Origin: a virus
Virus record (IMG/VR): IMGVR_UViG_3300017719_000137
Span: 1-28,212 of that record
DNA length: 28,212 bases
Reading direction: 5' to 3' (one strand)
In this document: in pieces, positions 17,712-25,169 of the stretch
Layout: the number at the start of each line of letters is the position of its first letter
Numbering within the stretch: position 1 is the stretch's first letter
Translations under genes and position numbers: made by a program
The notes under the pieces: generated by a model
What the model was told of the DNA's origin: nothing
Databases searched by the model: none
The model's input: only the letters and a program-made list of their open reading frames with translations

Positions 17712-18410
17712 TTAATCAATAAATATTTTAGACCAGTCTAAGGGCATGGTCTCTCCCTTTAAGTGGTGACAACGTGAACCGGCAGTAATATCATCCAAAG
17801 AATTAAATGAAACCATAGTGGTATCATCTTCTCTGTAAATATAACCAACAGCATCAGCGTTAGCACAAGTAATCTGCTTGATCTTACCAGTCAAGTCAAG
17901 GTCCTTTACAGCAACCTCTTTGCCTTTCTTCTCAAGCATCTTGTCCTTTAGGTGACCAACTAAGATTATGTGATCCGCTAGTTTGTTCAGTCTGTCTATC
18001 CATTTCTTGTAGGCTATACGTAAGTATAAGTAGCCAGCGCCGTTAGGCAATGATAGTACTGACGCGCCAGGGTTCTTCTGCTCAAAGCTTTTACCCATAG
18101 GAGTCTGCATGTACAATACCTTTGCATCAGCTTCACACCATTCCTCAAGCTTTGAGATAGTGTCAATAGCAATGTATTTGTACGGTCTTCCCTCTTTGAT
18201 GATTGCTTTACCAACATCTCCAAGTTCTTTCAAACTGTTAACTTTAACTTTTAGGGCGTCAACCATATCGGAGCCATCCTCCAAGTCAATAATCAAACAG
18301 TCTTTCAATTGTGATAATACTGTAGTCTTACCTATCTTAGGTGGACCATAGATTATCATGTTCTTAGGCGATTTACGGCTCGCCTTTACCACAGTTTTTG
18401 GTAGTTCCAT
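17712..18410 (-). CDS. Sak4-like RecA-fold ATPase (single-strand annealing)
   Basis: A 232-residue RecA-fold ATPase: Walker A G-P-P-K-I-G-K-T-T at 22-30, an early D-L-E-D-G-S following strand 2, and Walker B Y-I-A-I-D-T near 100. The size and arrangement match the AAA_24/Sak4 family of phage recombinases, which anneal single strands with the help of an SSB. The SSB-like gene lies just downstream, the expected partnership. The start is an ATG three bases after the radical SAM stop codon. It could be another minimal RecA paralogue, but the phage context favours Sak4. Confidence 0.82.
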   Translation of the reverse strand: MELPKTVVKASRKSPKNMIIYGPPKIGKTTVLSQLKDCLIIDLEDGSDMVDALKVKVNSLKELGDVGKAIIKEGRPYKYIAIDTISKLEEWCEADAKVLYMQTPMGKSFEQKNPGASVLSLPNGAGYLYLRIAYKKWIDRLNKLADHIILVGHLKDKMLEKKGKEVAVKDLDLTGKIKQITCANADAVGYIYREDDTTMVSFNSLDDITAGSRCHHLKGETMPLDWSKIFID

Positions 18411-18412
18411 AA

Positions 18413-19267
18413 TTAAAATATATATCTAATAGTGTTCCAAGGAATAATACTCCCGTGCAATTCTTTAAACTGCTGTATAAACTTACCCTTGAATTTAAGT
18501 TTATATCTCAGGTTCTCGCCACCATATTGTGACTTCTTAATCTCTTGTATATCTGGTGTCCACAGCGTTACTTCAGCATTTGGGTGCCTCTGTAAGTTGA
18601 CTTTGTGTTTCTTAAAGTTATGTGTAAGGAAGATAACTTCCGCTAGCACTTTATCTTTATGTAACACAACATCATCTAGGTCCTTGAATAGTTGAGCGTA
18701 GTCATCTAGCCATCCGTCATATACTATGACAGGACTAAAGTTGACATGTACATCATAGCCTGCATCTACAAATCTATTGATAGCATTTATCCTATCATAT
18801 ATCTTTGATGTGTTGGGCTCGTGTATGTCTGACATTTTTTGCGGCATTAGACTAAATCTAATACGCACTTTACCTTGCGGGTCAAATGTCAGTAGTTTAT
18901 CATTAACATACTTGGTAGCAAAGCTAGCCATAGCAACCGGGTGAGTTCTAAAGAATTCAAAGATGCGTTCCCAATCATGGTACTTAGCATGCAATGCAAA
19001 ATCTTCGTTACAGCTTATATCATAAGTTGTATGCTCCGGGTGTGTTTGGTTAGGCTTATCTACTGGTGTAAAGTATGCATGATTGTTTACCTCTGTAAGT
19101 ATATCACCTACATTCTTTGCAACAGTCAGGCCATCGGGCTTGTGTCGTTTCATGTAACAATAGCTACAATCATACAAACAACCGTGTCCAAAACTAGGCG
19201 TGATAAAATCTGTAGACCTACCAGACTCTCGTATAGTAAATGTCTTTCTAGTAACTTCAGTTATCAC
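18413..19267 (-). CDS. SplB-like radical SAM enzyme (spore photoproduct lyase family)
   Basis: A 284-residue protein with S-F-G-H-G-C-L-Y-D-C-S-Y-C-Y near 25-38. Cys30, Cys34 and Cys37 form the C-x3-C-x2-C site that holds a 4Fe-4S cluster and cleaves S-adenosylmethionine. The order after it (an S-C-N-E-D-F-A segment near 85, I-R-F-S-L-M-P near 135 and V-H-V-N-F-S-P-V near 175) fits the SplB/DUF-type spore photoproduct lyase relatives. These split thymine photoproducts directly. The start is a GTG overlapping the DnaB-type helicase stop as GTGA. It sits in the replication block, so UV-damage repair of phage DNA or another DNA modification is likely; the exact substrate is not shown. Confidence 0.78.
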   Translation of the reverse strand: MITEVTRKTFTIRESGRSTDFITPSFGHGCLYDCSYCYMKRHKPDGLTVAKNVGDILTEVNNHAYFTPVDKPNQTHPEHTTYDISCNEDFALHAKYHDWERIFEFFRTHPVAMASFATKYVNDKLLTFDPQGKVRIRFSLMPQKMSDIHEPNTSKIYDRINAINRFVDAGYDVHVNFSPVIVYDGWLDDYAQLFKDLDDVVLHKDKVLAEVIFLTHNFKKHKVNLQRHPNAEVTLWTPDIQEIKKSQYGGENLRYKLKFKGKFIQQFKELHGSIIPWNTIRYIF

Positions 19268-20211
19268 GTTCTCTCCTTAATAGTAAATGTAGACATATCT
19301 GCCTCGTAGCCTATCATACCAAGTAAACCATCACGGTTCTTCTCCATATGACATGCTAGTAAACCTTGTGGGTTCTCGCCGCAGTATGAGTCTGTAATAC
19401 CATACAAATCATGAGGTCTGTTGAGTATCATAACAACATGTGCATCCTGACCAATAGAGTCACCACCAAACAAGTCTGTTAGTAAGGGCTGATACTGATT
19501 CTTAGCACGATGTTCTTGTTCTATGTTACGGTTAAGCTGAGATAGTAGTATGTTAACTACACCTAGCTTTGACTGCATCCACATACAACCTTTAGATATT
19601 GTGTTCAGTCTACGGAGCTCTGTCTCTTCGTTACCCCGGATCAAACGTGAGTGGTCAAACAAGTTGATAACTGTGTGATTAGGGTGTTGCAAGAATAGTT
19701 CTTCGTTAGTCTGCATAATATACTCCATAGTACGAGGTATATTATTGAAATAGATAGGATAGTGCCCATACTTTTGTACCTTAGATGCATATGTCTTAAA
19801 GTCCATGTCTGATAGAGGTGACTCTACTGACAATAGATCTGACATCTGCTTCTTTACATCCTTTGATGCGCTACGCATTACCTGCTGGTAACCGGGCATC
19901 TCGAATGTCCAATACAATACCATGATAGGCTTAGTTGGGTTTGTATCCAACACGTCAAACACTAGTTGATTACTGAATGCTGACTTACCTACACCGGGGC
20001 GTCCTGCAATAACATACATCTTACCTTTCTGCAGACCACCAAGTAAATTCTTGTTTAGTCTCTTCCAAGATGTAGCTAGTACATTACGTTTACCAAGCTT
20101 AGCTTGTTTAACAATAGCAATGGACTGATTAACCGCTTTATCTATCTTCTGAAATCCTCTATCTTTGAATACGTCAGAGGCGACGTGTGATTCTGGTTTC
20201 TTCTCCTCCAT
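19264..20211 (-). CDS. DnaB-type replicative helicase, C-terminal domain only
   Basis: A 315-residue RecA-fold hexameric helicase. Walker A is G-R-P-G-V-G-K-S at 70-77, V-L-Y-W-T-F-E-M follows near 100 (the H1a-type Glu), the Walker B region is N-L-F-D-H-S-R near 182, and L-L-S-Q-L-N-R-N near 222 and G-G-D-S-I-G-Q-D-A near 250 follow the DnaB order. The usual N-terminal domain is missing; only about 60 residues precede the core. It unwinds the fork ahead of the polymerase. Its start lies 38 bases inside the upstream small gene. Confidence 0.9.
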   Translation of the reverse strand: MEEKKPESHVASDVFKDRGFQKIDKAVNQSIAIVKQAKLGKRNVLATSWKRLNKNLLGGLQKGKMYVIAGRPGVGKSAFSNQLVFDVLDTNPTKPIMVLYWTFEMPGYQQVMRSASKDVKKQMSDLLSVESPLSDMDFKTYASKVQKYGHYPIYFNNIPRTMEYIMQTNEELFLQHPNHTVINLFDHSRLIRGNEETELRRLNTISKGCMWMQSKLGVVNILLSQLNRNIEQEHRAKNQYQPLLTDLFGGDSIGQDAHVVMILNRPHDLYGITDSYCGENPQGLLACHMEKNRDGLLGMIGYEADMSTFTIKERT

Positions 20212-20719
20212 TTTCGTCTATATTAATGTATTTTTCCCATGTATGATTGTTCAGCCATACTTCTAACTGTTGCATGTACTCAAGTCTATCTCGCTCTACC
20301 TTCAGTTGCACATTCAGTAAGCGCATAATCTTCTCATGCATAAATCTTTTTGTACCTACAATCCTACTATACTTAGCTTTTGCTTTCGCATTAGTCTTAA
20401 GCTCAGGGTCAGAGCCCCGTAGTATTCTATAGCTACCGTTTTTGGTTCTGACTTTCATTGGATATGTGCTGATAAGCTCAGCAAACATCTGATCAAAGTC
20501 ACTAGAAAACAAGTCAATAAACTCTTGTCTAATAACATGCTGTTCAGGAGTCTCTCCAAGTTTAACAAATCCTTGTTCTTGTAGTTTCTCCCAGTTAGGA
20601 CATATCTTTAGATTCTCAAGAGTCTTAAATCCTTTTCTGTACACAGCATAAAGTGCGAGATAATCATCTGCACTCATGTCATTTTCTATCAATAAATCTA
20701 TGTGTATTTCTATTTGCAT
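20174..20719 (-). CDS. Uncharacterised protein coupled to the DnaB-type helicase
   Basis: A 181-residue protein: an N-terminal 45 residues (I-D-L-L-I-E-N-D-M-S-A-D-D-Y) that look like a short winged-helix-type region, a basic middle part (K-A-K-A-K-Y-S-R-I), and a helical C-terminal part with R-L-E-Y-M-Q-Q-L-E. The C-terminus overlaps the helicase start by 38 bases. A helicase-loader or partner role would fit this coupling but is inference only; no ATPase motif is present. Family not recognised. Confidence 0.75.
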   Translation of the reverse strand: MQIEIHIDLLIENDMSADDYLALYAVYRKGFKTLENLKICPNWEKLQEQGFVKLGETPEQHVIRQEFIDLFSSDFDQMFAELISTYPMKVRTKNGSYRILRGSDPELKTNAKAKAKYSRIVGTKRFMHEKIMRLLNVQLKVERDRLEYMQQLEVWLNNHTWEKYINIDENGGEETRITRRL

Positions 20720-20753
20720 ATCTGTATAAATTTACGAAAAATGCGCCTGATTA

Positions 20754-21935
20754 TCAAGTTAACCAGGTCACATTATCTAGATTTTTAACACTACTTTTTA
20801 ACCATTTCTCTTCTTGACTATCCTTGACATACAGTATAAATATCTTGCCTATCTTACCTTCTTGGTATCTGACAATCCTACCTACACGCTGTATCATAGT
20901 CAATGACTTACTAGTTAAGCCGCAAATCACAGCCATAGTTGCATCTGCAACATCAAAGCCTTGGTTCAAAGCCTTAGTAGAGCACAGCACAGGTTTCTCA
21001 CCAGACCTAAAGTCTTTTAAGGCTTGCTCTTTCTGCTTTTTAGTCTTACCACTGTGGTATACAGCAGAGAAAGTATCTGTAGCTTCAGCTAGCTTATTAG
21101 TAAACTCGTTACTACCACCAAAGACAAGCATCTTCTCGCCTATGTTATTAATAACTAGTTTTTGTAGCTCTGCAACTTTACCATCAGCATGATCTACTAC
21201 AGTCTTACGACCTCTAATAGCCCTGTAAAACTGTACAGCTGCTGCTTTATCTTGCCCACTAGCTGTATTCTTACCTGGTCCCATGATATGTCTAGCTCTG
21301 TCAAATGCATCAAACTGTCCAAGTATATACTTAGAGTATACAAAAGCTTTGTTTGCTTTATCATACTCCTGTTTCTCTACATCAGTGAGCTCAATAGGCT
21401 TGCACATAATCTCATAAGGAGATACTAGTCCAAGTTCCACACACTTATCCAAATCAATACGATAGCACACGGGTGCTAGCTTGTACAATATATCTTTGTA
21501 CTCTATCTCTTCTGGAGGTGTGGCAGTCATACACAATAGCTTATTCCAAGTATTATTCTCAAAGAACTTACGATACTCAGGTGATAAGCCAAGGTGCACT
21601 TCATCACAAACTACTACATCGTAGTGTTCGTTCTTAAGCTTATATGCAGATGCATAACAAATTATTTCTACTCTATCTAAAACATGCTCGTAGCCCCACT
21701 TAATAAACTCTTCTTCAAACTGTGCTTGCAGTTGTGTAGTTGGGACCAGTACAATAGCCTTAGCAGTGTCAGTAGTATGCAGAGTTTTACCAGCAGCAAT
21801 GACGCCGCAACGAGACTTACCAAAGCCAGTCCCAGCAATTATACTGCCTGTAAACTTACGCTTAGCCCAAGCATTGATAGCTTTCTTTTGTTCTTCATCT
21901 TTTACTTTTATGAGTTTATTCATAGTTAGTTGCAT
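20754..21935 (-). CDS. Superfamily 2 DNA helicase
   Basis: A 393-residue SF2 helicase. Motif I is A-G-T-G-F-G-K-S at 34-41, a V-P-T-T-Q-L-Q segment is near 64-70, motif II is D-E-V-H at 111-114, motif III is M-T-A-T-P near 135, and motif VI is Q-R-V-G-R-I-V-R near 350. It resembles UvsW/RecG-like and T5 D10-type phage helicases that remodel replication and recombination forks. Starts at 21935 and 21923 are both ATG and in frame; the first overlaps the upstream gene by 20 bases, the second by 8. Confidence 0.93.
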   Translation of the reverse strand: MQLTMNKLIKVKDEEQKKAINAWAKRKFTGSIIAGTGFGKSRCGVIAAGKTLHTTDTAKAIVLVPTTQLQAQFEEEFIKWGYEHVLDRVEIICYASAYKLKNEHYDVVVCDEVHLGLSPEYRKFFENNTWNKLLCMTATPPEEIEYKDILYKLAPVCYRIDLDKCVELGLVSPYEIMCKPIELTDVEKQEYDKANKAFVYSKYILGQFDAFDRARHIMGPGKNTASGQDKAAAVQFYRAIRGRKTVVDHADGKVAELQKLVINNIGEKMLVFGGSNEFTNKLAEATDTFSAVYHSGKTKKQKEQALKDFRSGEKPVLCSTKALNQGFDVADATMAVICGLTSKSLTMIQRVGRIVRYQEGKIGKIFILYVKDSQEEKWLKSSVKNLDNVTWLT

Positions 21936-22194
21936 GCTTCTCTATAATTTCTTGTTCTATTTCATCTATGTCTATCAAATCCGTGTCTACTAGAAACTTA
22001 AGTACATCTACTTGTACAAGCTTACCGTTTCTCTCTGAAAGGGTAGCCCATACACTGTATACTCTAGCTTCAGCTGATGTACCTGGGTGTCCTGGATCTC
22101 CCCCACCAGTATAATATACTGCTTTTTCAGGAGAGGTGTATTCATAATCAACAGCTACATGCCATCCATTATCTAATTCTATATTCATTTCCAT
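21916..22194 (-). CDS. Small acidic conserved-type phage protein
   Basis: A 92-residue acidic protein with V-D-Y-E-Y-T-S, then G-G-G-D-P-G-H-P-G-T near 30-40 and an acidic helix at the end. The Gly/Pro-rich G-D-P-G-H-P-G motif recalls small proteins I have seen in several tailed phages, without a known function. The start is two bases after the tiny membrane gene's stop, and its end overlaps the helicase start. Confidence 0.75.
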   Translation of the reverse strand: MEMNIELDNGWHVAVDYEYTSPEKAVYYTGGGDPGHPGTSAEARVYSVWATLSERNGKLVQVDVLKFLVDTDLIDIDEIEQEIIEKHATNYE

Positions 22195-22196
22195 AA

Positions 22197-22310
22197 TTAA
22201 ATTGTTAATCCGTTAGTAATTAACATCACTATAAGTACTACAATGATGCCTACAAAACCTATAAAAGCTCCGAATAGGTTGTAATCAAACTTAGGTTTTT
22301 CTTGTTTCAT
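22197..22310 (-). CDS. 37-residue single-span membrane protein
   Basis: A small gene of 37 codons. The ATG at 22308-22310 overlaps the DnaA-like gene's stop as ATGA, and the TAA at 22197-22199 lies two bases before the next start, so the packing is exactly that of its neighbours. The protein has a charged N-terminus (M-K-Q-E-K-P-K) then about 22 hydrophobic residues (F-I-G-F-V-G-I-I-V-V-L-I-V-M-L-I), one transmembrane helix. It fills what would otherwise be a gap of more than 110 bases in a tightly packed block. Function unknown; anchoring or regulation at the membrane is possible. Confidence 0.72.
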   Translation of the reverse strand: MKQEKPKFDYNLFGAFIGFVGIIVVLIVMLITNGLTI

Positions 22311-22741
22311 ATCATTTCTTTTATGTCAGTTAATGTTTTTTTATATTCCTCGTTCTCTTGTTCTAGATAGTCAACACGCTGAGCAAGCTTTGCAATAATA
22401 TCATCTTTATTCTTACTGTCTGATATTTTATCTACACCTACAGTTGTTGCACAAATATTATAAAAGTCTCTGTATCCAGGGTCTGTATCTATAAAATCTT
22501 TATGCTTCTTTAGTGCATGATATACAGTAGCATGGTCCTTCTTAAAAGCACTACCGATAGTAGTAAGAGTGTAGTCATTTAAACTATGTATCAAAACCAT
22601 AGCTACTCTACGAGCTGTTACTACTTCATTGGTCTTAAGTTTACCTCTTATCTTACTAATAGGAACATCTGTGAGTCTAGATATAGTCGCAATAATGCGA
22701 GCTATTCTAGGGTCTAGTTTATATATTTTTACTTTTCCCAT
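22307..22741 (-). CDS. Stand-alone DnaA domain IV-like DNA-binding protein
   Basis: A 144-residue protein. Residues 41-80 read A-R-R-V-A-M-V-L-I-H-S-L, T-I-G-S-A-F-K-K-D-H-A-T-V-Y-H-A, which is the DnaA C-terminal DNA-binding signature (A-R-Q-I-A-M-Y-L, then I-G-x-x-F-x-x-R-D-H-T-T-V-x-H-A). The DnaA AAA+ domain is absent. A 40-residue Glu/Lys-rich tail (about 110-144) looks like a coiled coil. The start overlaps the polymerase gene's stop by 13 bases. It may mark the phage origin, recruit host DnaA-type factors, or act as a regulator; the sequence supports DNA binding only. Confidence 0.85.
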   Translation of the reverse strand: MGKVKIYKLDPRIARIIATISRLTDVPISKIRGKLKTNEVVTARRVAMVLIHSLNDYTLTTIGSAFKKDHATVYHALKKHKDFIDTDPGYRDFYNICATTVGVDKISDSKNKDDIIAKLAQRVDYLEQENEEYKKTLTDIKEMI

Positions 22742-24618
22742 GATTTACTAATATTTGTGTCCGCTTTTAGCAGACCGTTAGTTACTACCTCAAGAGCAGC
22801 TTGCTCCATCAGTTCTGTTAGTCTAGTTACCCACTCTTCAGCATAACTATTTTCGCATATAGTGTCTACTTGGTCATGGACAGTCATAACTATCTTGACA
22901 GGTACATTGTTATCTTTGATGTAGTTTCTAATAAGTATCATCGCTTTCTTAGTCATGTCAGCTGACGCACCTTGTATAGGTGTATTCTTACTAGCACGCT
23001 CTATACTACCAAGTTCAAAAGCTTGACTCTTGTCTTTGTAGATGCGAGGATACCATGTAGGAAACCAACGACGTCTATTGTAAGGCGGAAAGGTCTTGAT
23101 GTATCCATACTTTTTACCAAAGCTACCTAGTTTATCTAGGAACCCACCAATAGATGGGAACGCCTCAAAGTATTTCTCAATCAATATCTCTGCCTCTTTG
23201 ATACTAATATCTAGAGTGTCAGCAAGCTTGTGTGGGCCCATACCGTAAGCTAGTCCAAAGTTAATAGTCTTAACGTTCGTACGTAGCTTACCATGTTTGG
23301 GACACTTACACTTACTCTTATTCTTCATATAACTGCAATTGTCTTCAGCTGTGTCTATCCACTCTTGTCCATACACAAGGTCAGCACATACACTGTGTAA
23401 GTCTTGTCCTTGTTCAAGAGCGTCTATCCATACAGGGTCTTTGCTACCAAATGCAATAACATTTAGTTCTTGGCTAGAATAGTCACTAGATACAAAGCAC
23501 CACCCATCAGGAGCCAAAAAGCAATTACGGAACTTATTATCAGCAGGTATCTGCTGCATGTTTGGCCTTTTGCTGGCCACTCGACCTGTGTCAAGTATTT
23601 GATTAAACTGTGTATGTATTTTACCATCGCTTGCTACAAATTTGAAGAAATCACTGCCGTAAGATGTAGCCAACTTCATCTTTTCTTTGTACTTAACATA
23701 CAAATCAATAATCTTGTGCTGGCGTCTGTACTTGTACATCTTCTTACCGTTGACATCCTCTAGTTCAGGGACTAGTTTCTTAAATACTTTCAATACCTGA
23801 GTAGGGCTAGTCCACTTGACCCCAACTTTACGTATATCTTCAGTAGGAGTAAACAAGTCACCTTGGAGGTAGTCTAGCACAAAATCAGACAACTTAGCGG
23901 TAAACATAACCAAGTTATCTAAATCATCACGCATAGCCAAGGCTTCTTGTTCACTAGCTTTTGCTATAATTTCCCACTTGTCTTTATCAATATCAATACC
24001 ATTGTATTCAATGTCAGCAAATGCTAACACAGCCTGATTCTCCAAGTTAACCACGTTCTGCAGTTTAAACTCTTCAATCTTTGGTAGCTGTAGTATTCTA
24101 ATCTTACACAGATACTCTACATCTTTGGCACCATAGACTATCTGGTCGTCACGATAGGCCTGTCCTGATAAGCCTATAAATTGGTTTCTTACTTCTTTGT
24201 TAAGCTCTACATTTAAGTAACGCTTACACAAATCTTTCAGTCCATAGCCTATGTGACGGCCGCATGATAGTATTCGTTCAACCAAAAACGAGCAATATAT
24301 TCCTTCACATTCTATGTTTGCCCACCTTTTAATAAACTTGTAGTCAAATTTAGCGTTGTGAAATATCTTAGTAATCTGTTTACTTTCGAGTATATGTCTT
24401 AGCGGTTCTATACTCACAAACCGTGTGTCTATTACAAACTGTTGATCTTGGTCACCAATCTGAAACATAATCATTTTCTTGCATGTAAAGTCAAAGCCTT
24501 CTGTCTCTGTGTCTACACCAAGCACTGTCTTAGTTGAACAGTAGTCTACAACATCTTGTATTGTACCTAGTTTATACGAGTCGCTCAGACTCGTTGTTTG
24601 TGTTACGAATGTTATCAT
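22729..24618 (-). CDS. Family A DNA polymerase with 3'-5' exonuclease
   Basis: A 629-residue replicative polymerase. The proofreading domain has D36-x-E38, H-N-A-K-F-D at 87-92 and Y-G-A-K-D near 162-166. Polymerase motif A is D-Y-S-S-Q-E-L at 379-385, the O-helix is R446...K450...Y458 (N-F-G-L-A-Y-G), and motif C is V-H-D-Q-V at 580-584. The Tyr at 458 matters for dideoxynucleotide use. Between motif A and the O-helix there is an insert with Cys427, Cys437, Cys439 and His442 that could bind zinc. There is no 5' nuclease domain; the separate exonuclease at 9649-10401 fills that role. The start lies 47 bases inside the upstream small gene. Confidence 0.96.
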   Translation of the reverse strand: MITFVTQTTSLSDSYKLGTIQDVVDYCSTKTVLGVDTETEGFDFTCKKMIMFQIGDQDQQFVIDTRFVSIEPLRHILESKQITKIFHNAKFDYKFIKRWANIECEGIYCSFLVERILSCGRHIGYGLKDLCKRYLNVELNKEVRNQFIGLSGQAYRDDQIVYGAKDVEYLCKIRILQLPKIEEFKLQNVVNLENQAVLAFADIEYNGIDIDKDKWEIIAKASEQEALAMRDDLDNLVMFTAKLSDFVLDYLQGDLFTPTEDIRKVGVKWTSPTQVLKVFKKLVPELEDVNGKKMYKYRRQHKIIDLYVKYKEKMKLATSYGSDFFKFVASDGKIHTQFNQILDTGRVASKRPNMQQIPADNKFRNCFLAPDGWCFVSSDYSSQELNVIAFGSKDPVWIDALEQGQDLHSVCADLVYGQEWIDTAEDNCSYMKNKSKCKCPKHGKLRTNVKTINFGLAYGMGPHKLADTLDISIKEAEILIEKYFEAFPSIGGFLDKLGSFGKKYGYIKTFPPYNRRRWFPTWYPRIYKDKSQAFELGSIERASKNTPIQGASADMTKKAMILIRNYIKDNNVPVKIVMTVHDQVDTICENSYAEEWVTRLTELMEQAALEVVTNGLLKADTNISKSWEK

Positions 24619-24802
24619 CTGTCAAGTCTTTTAGAAATGTGTCTGTAAATTGTAATAAGTATTTAGCATAAGTTAGACTAATAGTCTGTCCTTGAAATCT
24701 CATAACCTCTCTGTTTTCAGACTCTGCTATTACATAAGCTTGTCTAAGGTCTTCAATGTAACCTTCTTGCATTGCTGCATATAATTCTTTCATCTTTCCC
24801 AT
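24572..24802 (-). CDS. Small helical protein upstream of DNA polymerase
   Basis: A 76-residue protein starting at the ATG 24800-24802. An upstream in-frame ATG at 24850 would put the start inside the terminator hairpin of the preceding gene, so it is not preferred. It is mostly helical (M-K-E-L-Y-A-A-M-Q-E, then Y-L-L-Q-F-T-D-T-F-L) with an Asn-rich end. It overlaps the polymerase start by 47 bases. Function unknown. Confidence 0.7.
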   Translation of the reverse strand: MGKMKELYAAMQEGYIEDLRQAYVIAESENREVMRFQGQTISLTYAKYLLQFTDTFLKDLTDDNIRNTNNESERLV

Positions 24803-24817
24803 AGTGTAAATGTTAGT

Positions 24818-24846
24818 AGACAACAAAGGGGCACAAGGCCCCTTCA
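24818..24846 (-). terminator. Intrinsic terminator after the AT-hook gene
   Basis: Leftward, a 7-bp stem AAGGGGC/GCCCCTT with a 5-base loop is followed by TTGTTG. It lies just past the AT-hook gene's stop and before the small gene upstream of polymerase. Confidence 0.8.
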
Positions 24847-24877
24847 TCATCAGTTAATACAATTGTGTGAATTGTTA

Positions 24878-25066
24878 CTACTTAGTTATAGTCTTCGTAG
24901 TTTTGTTTTTAGACCCTGAAGGTCTGCCACGTTTCTTAGTCTTTTTGGTTTTTGGCTTAGCCGTGGTAAATAGGTCAATAGTAATCTGTCTTTCAGTTAC
25001 AGTTACATTGTGTGATGCAGATATAGTAGCTACTACTTTACCTGCGCTTTTTATTAATGTGTTCAT
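24878..25066 (-). CDS. Small basic AT-hook protein
   Basis: A 62-residue protein starting at the ATG 25064-25066; a TTG two codons earlier is an unlikely start. The first 35 residues are Ser/Thr/Val-rich beta-type sequence. The C-terminal 25 are Lys-rich with K-K-R-G-R-P-S-G-S-K-N-K, whose R-G-R-P core at 46-49 is the AT-hook that binds the minor groove of A/T-rich DNA. The A/T-rich genome makes such a protein a plausible organiser or regulator of phage or host DNA. It has its own promoter and terminator, which suggests an abundant single-gene transcript. Confidence 0.68.
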   Translation of the reverse strand: MNTLIKSAGKVVATISASHNVTVTERQITIDLFTTAKPKTKKTKKRGRPSGSKNKTTKTITK

Positions 25067-25114
25067 TTTCAATGATTTAGATAATTATGTAAACTTATTC
25101 TTTATAATTGTTAA

Positions 25115-25146
25115 CAAATATAGTAAAAATGAGTATACCAAACAAA
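25115..25146 (-). promoter_or_regulatory. Leftward Bacteroidetes-type promoter for the AT-hook gene
   Basis: Reading leftward, TTTG (25146-25143), 20 bases, then TATATTTG (25122-25115) matches the Bacteroidetes sigma-A consensus TTTG-N19-21-TAnnTTTG. The start point would be near 25109, giving a leader of roughly 40 bases to the AT-hook ATG. It lies over the terminator of the preceding gene. Confidence 0.6.
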
Positions 25147-25160
25147 TGATATACCCATTT
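25122..25160 (-). terminator. Intrinsic terminator after the 196-residue protein gene
   Basis: Leftward, a 10-bp stem AATGGGTATA/TATACTCATT (one G-U pair) with a 12-base loop is followed by TTTAC. It lies 10 bases past the stop of the gene at 25170-25760, and the promoter of the next gene overlaps it. Confidence 0.72.
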
Positions 25161-25169
25161 TATTTATAC

